NCBI RefSeq assembly: GCF_037154075.1
Contig: NZ_JBANRJ010000001.1
Location: forward strand, 1,979,501-2,043,500
Direction: 5' to 3'
From: Sphingobium aromaticiconvertens
GTDB taxonomy: Bacteria > Pseudomonadota > Alphaproteobacteria > Sphingomonadales > Sphingomonadaceae
DNA length: 64,000 bases
The notes beneath the pieces were generated by a model. The model was not told the DNA's origin. It saw only the letters and a program-made list of their open reading frames with translations, and made no database searches. Position 1 is the stretch's first letter. Every line of letters begins with the position of its first letter. The position numbers and the translations under genes are program-made. Below are positions 56,238 through 64,000 of this stretch, in pieces.

Positions 56238-58082
56238 ATGAGTTTCGCGCGGCGGAACGCCAAATGGATCGTGGGAACGGCTGCGTTGGCGCTGACCTTG
56301 CCTGTGGTCGCGCAGCAAGCGCCCGAATCGCTGCTGCCGCCGGGTTTCGGCGACGCGCCTGAAGCGCCGAAGCAGGCGCCTGCCTCGACGCCTTCGGCCA
56401 GCCCTGCGCCGAATCTCTCCCCTGACGCGCCGCCTGCTGTAGCGCTGACCAATCCACAGCCGCAGTCCAATGCTGCCGATACGCAGGCCAGCGCCGCCGA
56501 AAATGCGATGAGCGAGGAGGAACTGGCGGCGGAAAAGGCGAAGTACGATTTGCCGGACAGCGCTCGCCGGTCGCTCGACAGGATCGGGCCGTTGACACCG
56601 CAATCGCGTGGACTGGCTGCCAATGCCTTTGGATCGCAGTCCGGTCAGTTCCTTGCCACGCTGATGAAGCAGACCCGCGCACCGGTCACGTCGCGCTGGG
56701 CCTCCATTCTGTTGCGTCGTGCATTGCTGTCGGCGACCGACACGCCCGGCGATATCAATGGCGCGGACTGGGCGGCGGAACGCGCCTGGCTGCTGTTGCG
56801 GATGGGGGAAGCGGACAGCGCCCGGATGATGGTGCAGAGCGTCGATCCCGACAAGTTCACACCGCGCCTGTACGCCATCGCCATGCAAACCTATCTGGCG
56901 GCGGCCGATCCGGCGGGCCTGTGTCCATTGGCGGCGGGCGCGCGCAGGGTCAGCAAGGAACCGGCCTGGACGATGAGCGAGCCGATCTGTGCCGCGCTGT
57001 CGGGCGATCAGGGGTCGGCGAGCGGGGCGCTCAATCAGGCGCAGCGCCGTGGCGTAGTGCGCGGCATCGACTATCGGCTGGCCGAGAAGGTTGTCGGCAC
57101 CGGCTTCAACGCGCGTCGCTCGGTCAAGATCGAGTGGGAAGGCGTTGATCGGCTGACGGCCTGGCGCTTCGGCCTCGCCACCGCGCTCAATGTCGAAATT
57201 CCTGATCCGTTGTTCGGTACGGTCGGCGCGCATGTCCGCGCTTGGCAGGGTCGCGCGCCTGCGTTGACGGCGATTCGCCGCCTGCATGGTGCGGAAACGG
57301 CGGCACGGCTGGGTGTCTTTTCCAGCGCAGGGCTTGTGGGTTTCTATAGTCAGTTGAACGCCGAAGGTGATCTGTCGGGTGATACCGCTGATCGTGTCGA
57401 AGCTCTGCGGACGGCCTATTCCGCTGGCACCGTGAGCGGTCGGATCGAGGCGATGCGGACGCTTTGGGCGCCCAGCGAGCAGTCCGGGGATCAAGGCGGT
57501 CAAGGGACCAGCTATATTGGCCTGATCGCCACGGCGCGGGCTGCGGCGGCGCTGCCGGTCGCACAGGCCGATGGTGCTGATGGCGCTCGCCTGATCGCGG
57601 CGATGTTAAGCGCGGGTTATGACCGCAATGCTGCCCAGTGGGCGCGGGCGCTGGGCCAGATGAACGGACCAGGCGCGCAGGATGCCTGGGCGCTGCTGGC
57701 GTTGGGGGCGCCCAGCCCGGTGGTGGAGATCAGCACCGGCAGGGTGTCGACCTATGTCGGTGAAGCGGGGCCAGCCAAGGGGCGGATGCTGATCGCGGGC
57801 CTTGCGGGACTCGCGCGTCTGCCCGCCGATGAAGCGGTCCAGGCCGCGCAGGAGAATGGCTTTGCGCTAGCGGTCAACAGCCGCTGGTCGCGCGCCATCG
57901 GCGCGGCGGCGCAGCGGGGCGAGCAGGGTACGGTCGCGCTGTTGGCTGCCGTCGGTATGCAGACGGCGGACTGGCAAAGGCTGCCGCCGGGGCATCTCTA
58001 TCATATCGTCGCCGCGCTGCATCGCGTCGGTCTCGACCCCGAGGCGCGGATGATCGCGGCAGAGGCGATTGCCCGGCTTTAG
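56238..58082 (+). CDS. Large exported helical protein of unknown function
   Basis: 614 residues. Signal peptide (KWIVGTAALALTLPVVAQQ), then about 60 residues of Pro/Ala/Ser-rich linker (APKQAPASTPSASPAP), then a mostly alpha-helical body with Ala/Leu/Arg-rich segments (RWASILLRRALLSATDTP; LLRMGEADSARMMVQSV; YDRNAAQWARALGQMNG) that look like tetratricopeptide-style solenoid repeats, though without a strict consensus. Probably periplasmic. Between the small membrane protein and xerD; conserved in this position in sphingomonads by my recollection, not verified. Function unknown. Confidence 0.8.
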   Translation: MSFARRNAKWIVGTAALALTLPVVAQQAPESLLPPGFGDAPEAPKQAPASTPSASPAPNLSPDAPPAVALTNPQPQSNAADTQASAAENAMSEEELAAEKAKYDLPDSARRSLDRIGPLTPQSRGLAANAFGSQSGQFLATLMKQTRAPVTSRWASILLRRALLSATDTPGDINGADWAAERAWLLLRMGEADSARMMVQSVDPDKFTPRLYAIAMQTYLAAADPAGLCPLAAGARRVSKEPAWTMSEPICAALSGDQGSASGALNQAQRRGVVRGIDYRLAEKVVGTGFNARRSVKIEWEGVDRLTAWRFGLATALNVEIPDPLFGTVGAHVRAWQGRAPALTAIRRLHGAETAARLGVFSSAGLVGFYSQLNAEGDLSGDTADRVEALRTAYSAGTVSGRIEAMRTLWAPSEQSGDQGGQGTSYIGLIATARAAAALPVAQADGADGARLIAAMLSAGYDRNAAQWARALGQMNGPGAQDAWALLALGAPSPVVEISTGRVSTYVGEAGPAKGRMLIAGLAGLARLPADEAVQAAQENGFALAVNSRWSRAIGAAAQRGEQGTVALLAAVGMQTADWQRLPPGHLYHIVAALHRVGLDPEARMIAAEAIARL

Positions 58083-58093
58083 GGAGTTGCTGC

Positions 58094-58990
58094 ATGGCGG
58101 ATGACGACCGGCTGCTGATCGACCGCTTTCTGGAGATGATGGCGGCGGAGCGTGGAGCGTCGCGCAATACGTTGCTGGCCTATCGCAGCGATCTGGACGG
58201 TGCGCGGCTGATCGCGGGTGGCTTGGCCGATGCGTCGACGGCGATGCTGGAGCGGCTCAGTCCGGCCTGGGTTACGCTGTCCGCCTCAACCGTGGCCCGA
58301 AAAGTGTCTGCCCTGCGCGCGTTCTACGCCTTTCTGGAAGAGGAAGGGCTGCGCGCGGACAATCCATCCGCCATGTTGCCGCGTCCCATAACGCGGCGGC
58401 CGTTGCCCAAGATCCTGTCCGCCGCTGATGTCGATCGGCTGTTCGGGGTGATCGAGGCGCGGCTGGCGGTCGATTCGCCTGTGCCGCATGACCTGCGTCT
58501 CTCCGCGTTCATCGAACTCCTCTACGGGTCCGGGTTGCGCGCGACGGAACTGGTGTCGCTGCCGCGCCGTGCACTTTCGGGCGATCGTCCTTTCCTGATC
58601 TTGCGGGGCAAAGGCGGGCAGGAGCGGCTGGTGCCGATTTCCGATCGGGCGCGTGCGGCCGTTGCCGCATGGGTATCCCATATCCCACCCGACAGCGTCT
58701 GGCTGTTCCCATCGGGCAAAAGCCATATGAGCCGCATTCGCCTCTATCAGTTGGTGAAGGCGCTTGCCGGGGCAGCGGGCATCGACCCGGATAGGGTCAG
58801 CCCGCATGTGTTGCGTCATGCCTTTGCCACGCATTTGCTGGAGGGCGGGGCGGACTTGCGCGCGCTTCAGTCGATGCTGGGTCATGCCGATATCGGCACG
58901 ACCCAAATCTATACCCATGTCGACAGTCGCAGGCTGGTCGAACTGGTCAACAGTCGCCATCCGCTCGCGACCATGAAGGCTGCGCGTTGA
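58094..58990 (+). CDS. xerD: Site-specific tyrosine recombinase XerD
   Basis: 298 residues. The N-terminal SAM-like domain starts [27 protein letters not shown]; the catalytic domain shows [12 protein letters not shown] (Arg), [11 protein letters not shown] (Lys), [15 protein letters not shown] (HxxR) and [15 protein letters not shown] (His, Tyr nucleophile). With XerC it resolves chromosome dimers at dif. Placement next to accA and the exported protein shows no phage or integron context, so this is the housekeeping enzyme. Confidence 0.95.
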   Translation: MADDDRLLIDRFLEMMAAERGASRNTLLAYRSDLDGARLIAGGLADASTAMLERLSPAWVTLSASTVARKVSALRAFYAFLEEEGLRADNPSAMLPRPITRRPLPKILSAADVDRLFGVIEARLAVDSPVPHDLRLSAFIELLYGSGLRATELVSLPRRALSGDRPFLILRGKGGQERLVPISDRARAAVAAWVSHIPPDSVWLFPSGKSHMSRIRLYQLVKALAGAAGIDPDRVSPHVLRHAFATHLLEGGADLRALQSMLGHADIGTTQIYTHVDSRRLVELVNSRHPLATMKAAR

Positions 58991-59022
58991 CGAGCCGCTC
59001 CACGCGCCCTAACGCGAATCCC

Positions 59023-59967
59023 ATGGTTAGCTTTCTGGAATTTGAAAAGCCGGTTGCCGAGTTGGAGGCGCGCATCAATGAACTGCGCGCGACTGCGAGC
59101 GGCGGCGACATCGACATCGACGGCGAGATCGACAAGCTGGAGCAGCGCTCCCGCAAGCTGCTGCTCGACACTTATGCCAAACTGTCCCCGTGGCAGAAGA
59201 CACAGGTGGCCCGCCATCCCGAACGTCCGCATTTCAAGGACTATGTGGCGGGCATGTTCGACAATTTCATGCCGCTGGCGGGCGACCGCGCCTTCGCCGA
59301 CGATCAGGCGATCATCGGCGGGTTTGCGACGCTGGACGAGCAGAAGGTCATGGTCATTGGCCATGAAAAGGGCGACGATACCGCCAGCCGCGTGCGTCAC
59401 AATTTCGGCATGGCCAAGCCGGAAGGCTATCGCAAGGCGATCCGCCTGATGCAGATGGCTGACCGGTTCGGCCTGCCGGTGGTGACGCTGGTCGATACGT
59501 CGGGGGCTTTCCCCGGCATTCAGGCTGAAGAGCGCGGTCAGGCCGAAGCCATCGCCCGGTCAACCGAAGCCTGTCTGGCGCTGGGCGTGCCAATGATCGC
59601 CGCTGTTGTGGGTGAGGGCGGATCGGGTGGCGCGGTTGCGCTCGCGGCTGCCAATCGCGTGCTGATGTTCGAACATGCCGTCTATTCGGTGATCTCACCC
59701 GAAGGCTGCGCCTCCATCCTGTGGCGTACCGCCGATAAGGCGAGCGATGCGGCGACGGCGATGCAGGTGACAGCGCAGCACCTCAAAGGCTTGGGCGTGA
59801 TCGACCGGATCGTGCCAGAGCCGGCCGGCGGCGCCCATCGTGAACCGGTGCAGGCAATCGCTAGCCTGGGGGCTGCCATCGGCGAGGAACTCGCGGCGCT
59901 GGTTGGGCTAAGCCCTGACGCCCTGCGGACGGATCGCGCCGACAAGTTCCTGGCGATTGGCGCCTAG
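59023..59967 (+). CDS. accA: Acetyl-CoA carboxylase carboxyltransferase subunit alpha
   Basis: 314 residues: [22 protein letters not shown] (N-terminal helix), [88 protein letters not shown] (acyl-CoA oxyanion region). Makes malonyl-CoA with AccD and AccBC. The ATG at 59023 is preferred over a TTG at 58987. The TAG stop lies in the first four bases of a CTAGAGC repeat. Confidence 0.97.
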   Translation: MVSFLEFEKPVAELEARINELRATASGGDIDIDGEIDKLEQRSRKLLLDTYAKLSPWQKTQVARHPERPHFKDYVAGMFDNFMPLAGDRAFADDQAIIGGFATLDEQKVMVIGHEKGDDTASRVRHNFGMAKPEGYRKAIRLMQMADRFGLPVVTLVDTSGAFPGIQAEERGQAEAIARSTEACLALGVPMIAAVVGEGGSGGAVALAAANRVLMFEHAVYSVISPEGCASILWRTADKASDAATAMQVTAQHLKGLGVIDRIVPEPAGGAHREPVQAIASLGAAIGEELAALVGLSPDALRTDRADKFLAIGA

Positions 59968-60069
59968 AGCATCGTGCGAAAAGTGCGCACCGGTTTTTCG
60001 CAAAAAACGATGCGACAACAAAAAACTGGAGCAAGCGATCTGCGTCAGATTTAATGTAGCTTGCTCTAG
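59964..60069. repeat. CTAGAGC palindromic repeat with nested hairpins
   Basis: Outer arms CTAGAGCA (59964) and TGCTCTAG (60069) enclose an inner pair GCATCGT/ACGATGC around a GCGAAAA/TTTTTCGC arm. Same family as 37897-37940; supplies the accA stop. Confidence 0.75.
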
Positions 60070-60800
60070 GCCGTAGTGACATTTTAGGGATTCACGTTGG
60101 ATTAGATTTTTGCTTCAAGACTGGCTTTTGGAGGCTGGTGTGAAAGGGGATGTTCTCAGAGACGATAAATGGGAGCGACTACGCGAGTTTGTGCCGGGTG
60201 GTCGCAAGGGACGACGTGGCCCGCGTAGCGACACGGGCGGCGCTTTCTTGATGCGTTGCTATGGTTGGCACGTTCGGGCGGACGGTGGCGTGATTTGCCG
60301 GAGAAGTTCGGCCCCTATCAGACGGCCAAACGACGCTATTACCGTTGGGTCGAGCAAGGCGTGATCGACCGGATATTCGAGGCCGTGTCGGATGATCCCG
60401 ACATCGAATGGCTGGCGATCGATGCGACCGTGATCCGCGCTCAGGCCCAGGCGGCCGGGGCACGGGTAAAAAGGGGAGCGCTCAAGCCCAAGCTCTCGGG
60501 CGATCCAGAGGTGGATTCGGCACTAAAATCCATGCCGTAGTCGATGCCCTCGGCTTGCCGATCCGTTTCATTCTGGGTCCCGGCCAGCAAAACGACATGG
60601 CACACGCTTGCGATCTGATCCGGGGCATCCCCGCTGAAAAGATTCTGGCTGATCGCGCCTATCACGCCGCCAGATTGCACGACCTCATCTACAGCCAAGG
60701 CGGCGAGCCGGTCATCCCGCCCCGCCGCCATCGCAAATGCCGGGGCGGTGAGCGCGTCTGCTACTCGCTTCGAAATCCGTTTCCCCGCCTTGCCGGGAAC
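60065..60800 (+). mobile_element. IS427-group insertion sequence remnant
   Basis: Extent is approximate: the transposase remnant at 60140-60737 plus flanks up to the M48 gene promoter region. I could not identify paired terminal inverted repeats or a target duplication; the right end appears deleted. Confidence 0.5.
60140..60737 (+). pseudogene. Decayed IS5-family (IS427-group) transposase
   Basis: Three overlapping frames give pieces of one transposase: DDKWERLREFVPGGRKGRRGPRSD, then ARSGGRWRDLPEKFGPYQTAKRRYYRWVEQGVIDRIFEAV with IDATVIRAQAQAAGARVK, then SAQAQALGRSRGGFGTKIHAVVDALG and ILADRAYHAARL with PVIPPRRHRK. The first two DDE aspartates are present but the glutamate end is missing. A non-programmed frameshift lies near 60235 and a possible programmed -1 shift at an A5G4 run (60467-60476). 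The start is a GTG after GGAG. A 3'-truncated, inactive copy. Confidence 0.85.
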
Positions 60801-60852
60801 GTCTGACCTGCCCTATCGGTTGGACAGTGACGGGAACGGATCGGGAGGACGC

Positions 60853-62334
60853 ATGACAGGCAGGTTTTTGACCGGCAGCGCAGGGGTTGCGCTGGCCGCG
60901 CTTCTGGCGGTGCCATCGGCGACCGGACAGCAACGCCGGATCGAGACGGTCAGCGCCATCAGTGCGCAGGACAAAGCGACGGGCGCCAAGCAACATCCGC
61001 AGCTTTTGCAGGAATTTGGCGGCGCCTATCCGGGGACGCAGGCCAGATATGTCGAAACTGTCGGTCGTCGCATTGCGGTACAGTCGGGCCTGTCCAACGC
61101 GCAGGGTGATTTTACCGTCACGCTGCTCAACTCCCCGGTCAACAACGCCTTCGCCATCCCCGGCGGCTATGTCTATGTCACCCGCGCCCTGATGGCGCTG
61201 ATGAATGACGAGGCGGAACTGGCGGGCGTATTGGGTCATGAAGTCGGTCATGTCGCTGCCCAGCACGGCCAACGACGCCAGCAGGCGGCGCAACGCAATG
61301 CGATCGGCGGAGCATTGTTGCAGGTGTTGACTGGCGCGCTGTTGGGCGATTCGGCGGTTGGTGGATTGTTGCAGAAGGGCATTGGGACCGGCAGCCAATT
61401 GCTGACGCTCAAATTTTCACGCAGCCAGGAATATGAAGCCGATGATCTGGGTATCCGCTATCTGGCGTCCGCTGGTTATGATGCAGGCGCCTTATCCTCC
61501 ATGCTCGCGTCGCTGGCAGCGCAAAGCGCGTTGGATGCCCGAGTCGCGGGCAGTGCGCGGTCGATGCCGGAATGGGCCAGCACCCATCCTGATCCTGCTT
61601 CGCGCGTGAACCGTGCGGCCCGTAATGCGCAGGAAAGTGGGGCGATATCGAAGACTCGTAATCGCGATGCCTTTCTGAACGCGCTTAATGGCACGCTGTA
61701 CGGAGATGATCCCAAACAAGGCGTCATCGACGGCAATCGCTTTCGTCATCCCGACCTTCGCCTGTCCTTTTCGGTGCCGTCAGGCTTCGGCATGGAAAAT
61801 GGCGCGAATGCGGTGTCGGTTACCGGGTCGGGCGGGCAGGCGCAGTTCAGTTCGGTCGCCTATTCGGGCAATCTTGCCGACTATGTAAATGCCGTCTTCG
61901 CAAAGCTGGGCGGGCAGCAGGCGGGCGCTCCCCCCGCAGGTGAGGTGACGCGAACCACGATCAACGGTCTGCCGGCGGCCTATCGCACGCTGCGCGCCAA
62001 CAGTCAGTCGGGGCAGGTGGATGCGACGGTATTCGCTTATGATTTTGGCGGCGGCAAAGCCTATCATTTTCTGCTGCTGACGGCTGCGGGCCAGGGTGTC
62101 GGGCCTTTTGCGCCGATGCTTCAGTCCATGCAGCGCTTGTCCGCTCAGGAGGCGGCGGTGATCAAGCCCCGGCGCGTACAGGTGGTGACGGTCAAGGCGG
62201 GGGATACTATCCAGTCGCTGGCAAAGCGGATGGCCTATACAGACGCCTCGCTGGAGCGTTTCCTGACGATTAATGCGTTGACCGACAATAGCAGTGTTCG
62301 CGCAGGGCAAAGGGTGAAGATCGTTACCTGGTAG
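60853..62334 (+). CDS. M48 family metallopeptidase with C-terminal LysM domain
   Basis: 493 residues. Signal peptide (MTGRFLTGSAGVALAALLAVPSATG), then an M48 protease with ELAGVLGHEVGHVAAQHGQRR (HExxH zinc site) and QEYEADDLGIRYLASAGYD (third ligand ExxxD). The C-terminal KAGDTIQSLAKRMAYTDASLERFLTINALTD is a LysM peptidoglycan-binding domain, so this is a periplasmic protease of BepA/LoiP kind, probably in envelope quality control. Start chosen at the ATG after GGGAGG. Upstream flank is IS debris, which may have reshaped its promoter. Confidence 0.93.
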   Translation: MTGRFLTGSAGVALAALLAVPSATGQQRRIETVSAISAQDKATGAKQHPQLLQEFGGAYPGTQARYVETVGRRIAVQSGLSNAQGDFTVTLLNSPVNNAFAIPGGYVYVTRALMALMNDEAELAGVLGHEVGHVAAQHGQRRQQAAQRNAIGGALLQVLTGALLGDSAVGGLLQKGIGTGSQLLTLKFSRSQEYEADDLGIRYLASAGYDAGALSSMLASLAAQSALDARVAGSARSMPEWASTHPDPASRVNRAARNAQESGAISKTRNRDAFLNALNGTLYGDDPKQGVIDGNRFRHPDLRLSFSVPSGFGMENGANAVSVTGSGGQAQFSSVAYSGNLADYVNAVFAKLGGQQAGAPPAGEVTRTTINGLPAAYRTLRANSQSGQVDATVFAYDFGGGKAYHFLLLTAAGQGVGPFAPMLQSMQRLSAQEAAVIKPRRVQVVTVKAGDTIQSLAKRMAYTDASLERFLTINALTDNSSVRAGQRVKIVTW

Positions 62335-62352
62335 CGATGGAATGCGGACGAG

Positions 62353-62389
62353 AAAAAAGGGCGACGGAATTTCTTCCGCCGCCCTTTTT
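62353..62389. terminator. Bidirectional terminator after the M48 gene
   Basis: GGGCGACGGAA pairs with TTCCGCCGCCC, flanked by A6 and T5; also ends the Flp pilin transcript on the minus strand. Confidence 0.92.
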
Positions 62390-62393
62390 ATTA

Positions 62394-62567
62394 TTATGGA
62401 GTAGGCGTTTTGAGGTTGCCTGACACATTGCTGAAGGTGCCCTTCAGATTGCTGCCCAGGCTCGTCATCGCGCCGATGGCGGCGACGGCGATCAGAGCGG
62501 CGATCAGGCCGTATTCAATAGCGGTGGCGCCCTTTTCGTTCTTCAGCATCTTACGGATGAACTGCAT
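62394..62567 (-). CDS. Flp family type IVb pilin
   Basis: 57 residues. MQFIRKMLKNEKGATAIEYGLIAALIAVAAIGAM: a short basic leader ending in G, then ATAIEYG with the conserved glutamate at +5 and tyrosine of Flp pilins, processed by a TadV-type prepilin peptidase. A good AGGAG site sits before the ATG. No tad/cpa assembly genes are in the window. Confidence 0.93.
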   Translation of the reverse strand: MQFIRKMLKNEKGATAIEYGLIAALIAVAAIGAMTSLGSNLKGTFSNVSGNLKTPTP

Positions 62568-62701
62568 GTTGTATCTCCTACAATGAAACCGTTTAACTAC
62601 CCGGCCGCCCTGTTCGATAGATGAGGTCAGCAACGTAAGATTTAGGGAGTGAGGGTTGATAATTGTTTAAAGGGATTATCGAATCTGTCAGATATTGATG
62701 G

Positions 62702-62887
62702 TTAATGTGCCAGAATTTCTGTTGATACGTGATTCCACATGTCCGTCGTCTTGGTGGCGACACTTTGAAGCGCGGCGAGCATGGCGAGGACGATCATCGC
62801 AAGGATGAGGCCATATTCGACCGCCGTTGCGCCGCGTTCACAGCCTGGAAGCATCGATCGGCGGATCATTTTCAGCATCGCGCGCAT
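62702..62887 (-). CDS. Second Flp family type IVb pilin
   Basis: About 61 residues. A leader (MRAMLKMIRRSMLPGCERG) then ATAVEYGLILAMIVLAMLAALQSV, the same cleavage and EY signature as the neighbour but with a longer leader and different tail (TTDMWNHVSTEILAH), so a diverged paralogue rather than a recent copy. An ATG at 62878 (MLKMIRR) is an alternative start. Whether it is the major or minor pilin cannot be told. Confidence 0.85.
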   Translation of the reverse strand: MRAMLKMIRRSMLPGCERGATAVEYGLILAMIVLAMLAALQSVATKTTDMWNHVSTEILAH

Positions 62888-62963
62888 GGATATCCCGTTG
62901 GTTGCAGTTCGCTGCTGCAACTGTACAAGCGCTGTCGTTAATAAAGCCCTTCGCCGGATCATC

Positions 62964-63371
62964 ATGCCCCAGATACAGCCGCTCCTTGTGGTCGCCGCCG
63001 CGCTTGTCGATGCCGATGGCCGCATTCTTCTGCAACAACGCCCACCCGGCACGTCGATGGCCGGGTTGTGGGAATTTCCCGGCGGCAAGGTTGAAGTCGG
63101 TGAGGCGCCAGAGGCGGCGTTGATACGTGAATTGAACGAGGAATTGGGCATAGCAACCCACGCCAGTTGTCTGGCGCCCGCCGCTTTCGCCAGCGAGCCG
63201 CTTGGCGAGCGTCATCTGTTGCTGCTGCTCTATGTGTGTCGCAAATGGCAGGGTGTGCCGGAGGCACTACACGCCACTGCGCTCAAATGGGTGCGGCCTT
63301 CGCAAATGTATGCGCTGGATATGCCGCCCGCCGATCTGCCGCTGATCGGCCTGCTCGACGCCTTGTTATAA
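62964..63371 (+). CDS. mutT: 8-oxo-dGTP diphosphatase (Nudix, MutT)
   Basis: 135 residues with the complete Nudix box GGKVEVGEAPEAALIRELNEELGI in FPGGKVEVGEAPEAALIREL. Cleans oxidised nucleotides. The longer frame upstream overlaps the pilin gene on the other strand; ATG at 62964 (MPQIQPLLVVAAAL) is the sensible start. Convergent with bfr across a GC-rich hairpin. Confidence 0.93.
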   Translation: MPQIQPLLVVAAALVDADGRILLQQRPPGTSMAGLWEFPGGKVEVGEAPEAALIRELNEELGIATHASCLAPAAFASEPLGERHLLLLLYVCRKWQGVPEALHATALKWVRPSQMYALDMPPADLPLIGLLDALL

Positions 63372-63393
63372 GGGGAACGGGGGCTGTACGGCG

Positions 63394-63416
63394 GGGCGGG
63401 CGCCAAACGCCCGCCC
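63394..63416. other. GC-rich hairpin between mutT and bfr
   Basis: Perfect nine-base stem GGGCGGGCG/CGCCCGCCC with a CCAAA loop in the convergent gap; no T tract, so termination would be weak or Rho-assisted. Confidence 0.6.
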
Positions 63417-63424
63417 GCCCATCG

Positions 63425-63907
63425 TCATTCCTCGCCAGCAGGCTTGCTCTGAAGCTGAACATAATTCTGGATGCCCATGCGCTCGATCATTTCGAACTGG
63501 GTTTCCAGGGTGTCGATATGATCTTCCTCGCTCTCCAATATATATTTGAAGAGGTCGCGGGTCACATAATCGCGGATCGACTCGCAGTAGGCGATGCCAT
63601 CCTTGAGCGCGGGAAGGGCCTCATATTCCAGTTCGAGATCGGACTTGAGTACCTCTTCCACATTCTCGCCGATCTTCAGGCGGCCGAGAAGCTGGAAATT
63701 GGGGAGTCCGTCGAGGAACAGGATGCGCTCCGCCACCTTATCGGCGTGTTTCATCTCGTCGATCGATTCGTCATATTCGAACTTGGCGAGCCGCTTTACG
63801 CCCCAATGGTCGAGCATCCGGTAATGGAGGAAATACTGGTTGATCGCGGTCAGCTCGTTCTTGAGCACCTCGTTCAAATAATCGATGACCTTCTGGTCGC
63901 CCTTCAT
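63425..63907 (-). CDS. bfr: Bacterioferritin
   Basis: 160 residues. Ferroxidase ligands are seen in [35 protein letters not shown] and [26 protein letters not shown], and the haem-axial methionine lies in the IDEMKHAD segment. Stores iron as ferrihydrite and limits Fenton damage. The ATG at 63907 has a GGAG site; five residues upstream are not conserved. An A/T-rich hairpin (63977-63997) lies upstream. Confidence 0.96.
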   Translation of the reverse strand: MKGDQKVIDYLNEVLKNELTAINQYFLHYRMLDHWGVKRLAKFEYDESIDEMKHADKVAERILFLDGLPNFQLLGRLKIGENVEEVLKSDLELEYEALPALKDGIAYCESIRDYVTRDLFKYILESEEDHIDTLETQFEMIERMGIQNYVQLQSKPAGEE

Positions 63908-63976
63908 GGCGTGTCGCTCCAACTTGTTTCGCGAGCGATAATAGACGCATGGGGCGGATTTGTTAATCCGAAAAAC

Positions 63977-63997
63977 CGCAGAAATCTGCGCTTTTTT
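63977..63997 (-). terminator. Terminator of a gene beyond the window
   Basis: CGCAG/CTGCG stem flanked by A5 and T6; since bfr is read leftwards it most likely ends a minus-strand transcript entering from outside. Confidence 0.6.
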
Positions 63998-64000
63998 GTA

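Noticed and set aside
55977..57503. A long minus-strand frame opposite the exported helical protein
   Set aside because: Arg/Gln-rich low-complexity reading typical of antisense translation in GC-rich DNA.
58094..58990. Tyrosine recombinase as an integron or phage integrase
   Set aside because: The neighbours are housekeeping genes, there is no att site or cassette, and the sequence fits XerD.

Overview
The window looks like an ordinary chromosomal stretch of a sphingomonad (Alphaproteobacteria, Sphingomonadales, most like Sphingobium/Sphingomonas). The reasons are high-GC codon use, sphingomonad-type proteins (CarD regulator, FdxA, Suv3-like helicase with an S4 protein, a DUF3035 lipoprotein after lspA, SdhCDA), the alphaproteobacterial order tRNA-Trp-secE-nusG-rplK-rplA, and small palindromic intergenic repeats typical of the group. 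I see about 75 protein genes, one tRNA, one decayed IS copy, several strong bidirectional terminators, and no CRISPR array, prophage or biosynthetic island. Genes are packed tightly with many ATGA, GTGA and TGATG stop/start overlaps; no gene-free gap exceeds about 280 bases.

Layout. 1-5.1 kb: a nitroreductase diverges from a translationally coupled trio of a POT peptide transporter and two exported amidohydrolases. The second amidohydrolase has lost the metal-binding HxH and has a palindromic repeat translated inside its N-terminus. 5.2-5.9 kb: an AT-richer orphan membrane protein. 6-11.4 kb: obgE-proB-SDR on the minus strand, a TetR regulator divergent from a metal-dependent hydrolase, and a GNAT enzyme. 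11.4-13.7 kb: a second GNAT gene, rplU-rpmA and two small membrane proteins. 13.8-19.9 kb: a YbaL/KefB-type antiporter facing the secE-nusG-rplK-rplA operon with tRNA-Trp, then CarD, FdxA, S4 and the Suv3-like helicase. 22.7-30.9 kb: an M23 peptidase, a nucleotidyltransferase, a dienelactone hydrolase, prmA, an OprO/P-type porin behind a Pho-box-like site, two small lipoproteins and a soluble globin-coupled-like chemoreceptor.

31-39.8 kb: sdhCDA (no sdhB), a VIT-family transporter, glutathione peroxidase, an M20 peptidase, a TRIC channel and sppA. 40-47.7 kb: gpmA, purE-purK-folA-ribF-ileS-lspA and the DUF3035 gene, a coupled housekeeping run ending in a strong terminator. 47.8-51.5 kb: an ArsR/SRPBCC pair, an LprI-like gene, dxs and a Zur-like Fur protein. 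51.6-54.2 kb: a NifU/IscU-like scaffold coupled to a KefB/C-type antiporter and DUF423. 54.3-60 kb: aroK-aroB on the minus strand; a large exported helical-repeat protein, xerD and accA on the plus strand. 60-64 kb: a broken IS427-group transposase, an M48-LysM peptidase, two Flp pilin genes, mutT and bfr.

Most of the window is core metabolism and information processing. The less ordinary items are the repeat-invaded, metal-site-less amidohydrolase paired with an intact one; four genes whose TAG stop lies in a CTAGAGC repeat end; a codon-use mosaic in the ileS editing domain; a scaffold protein lacking its third cysteine in a KefB operon; and the Pho-box-like site before the porin. I found no clearly new multi-gene system; the amidohydrolase pair is the best candidate for unusual biochemistry.
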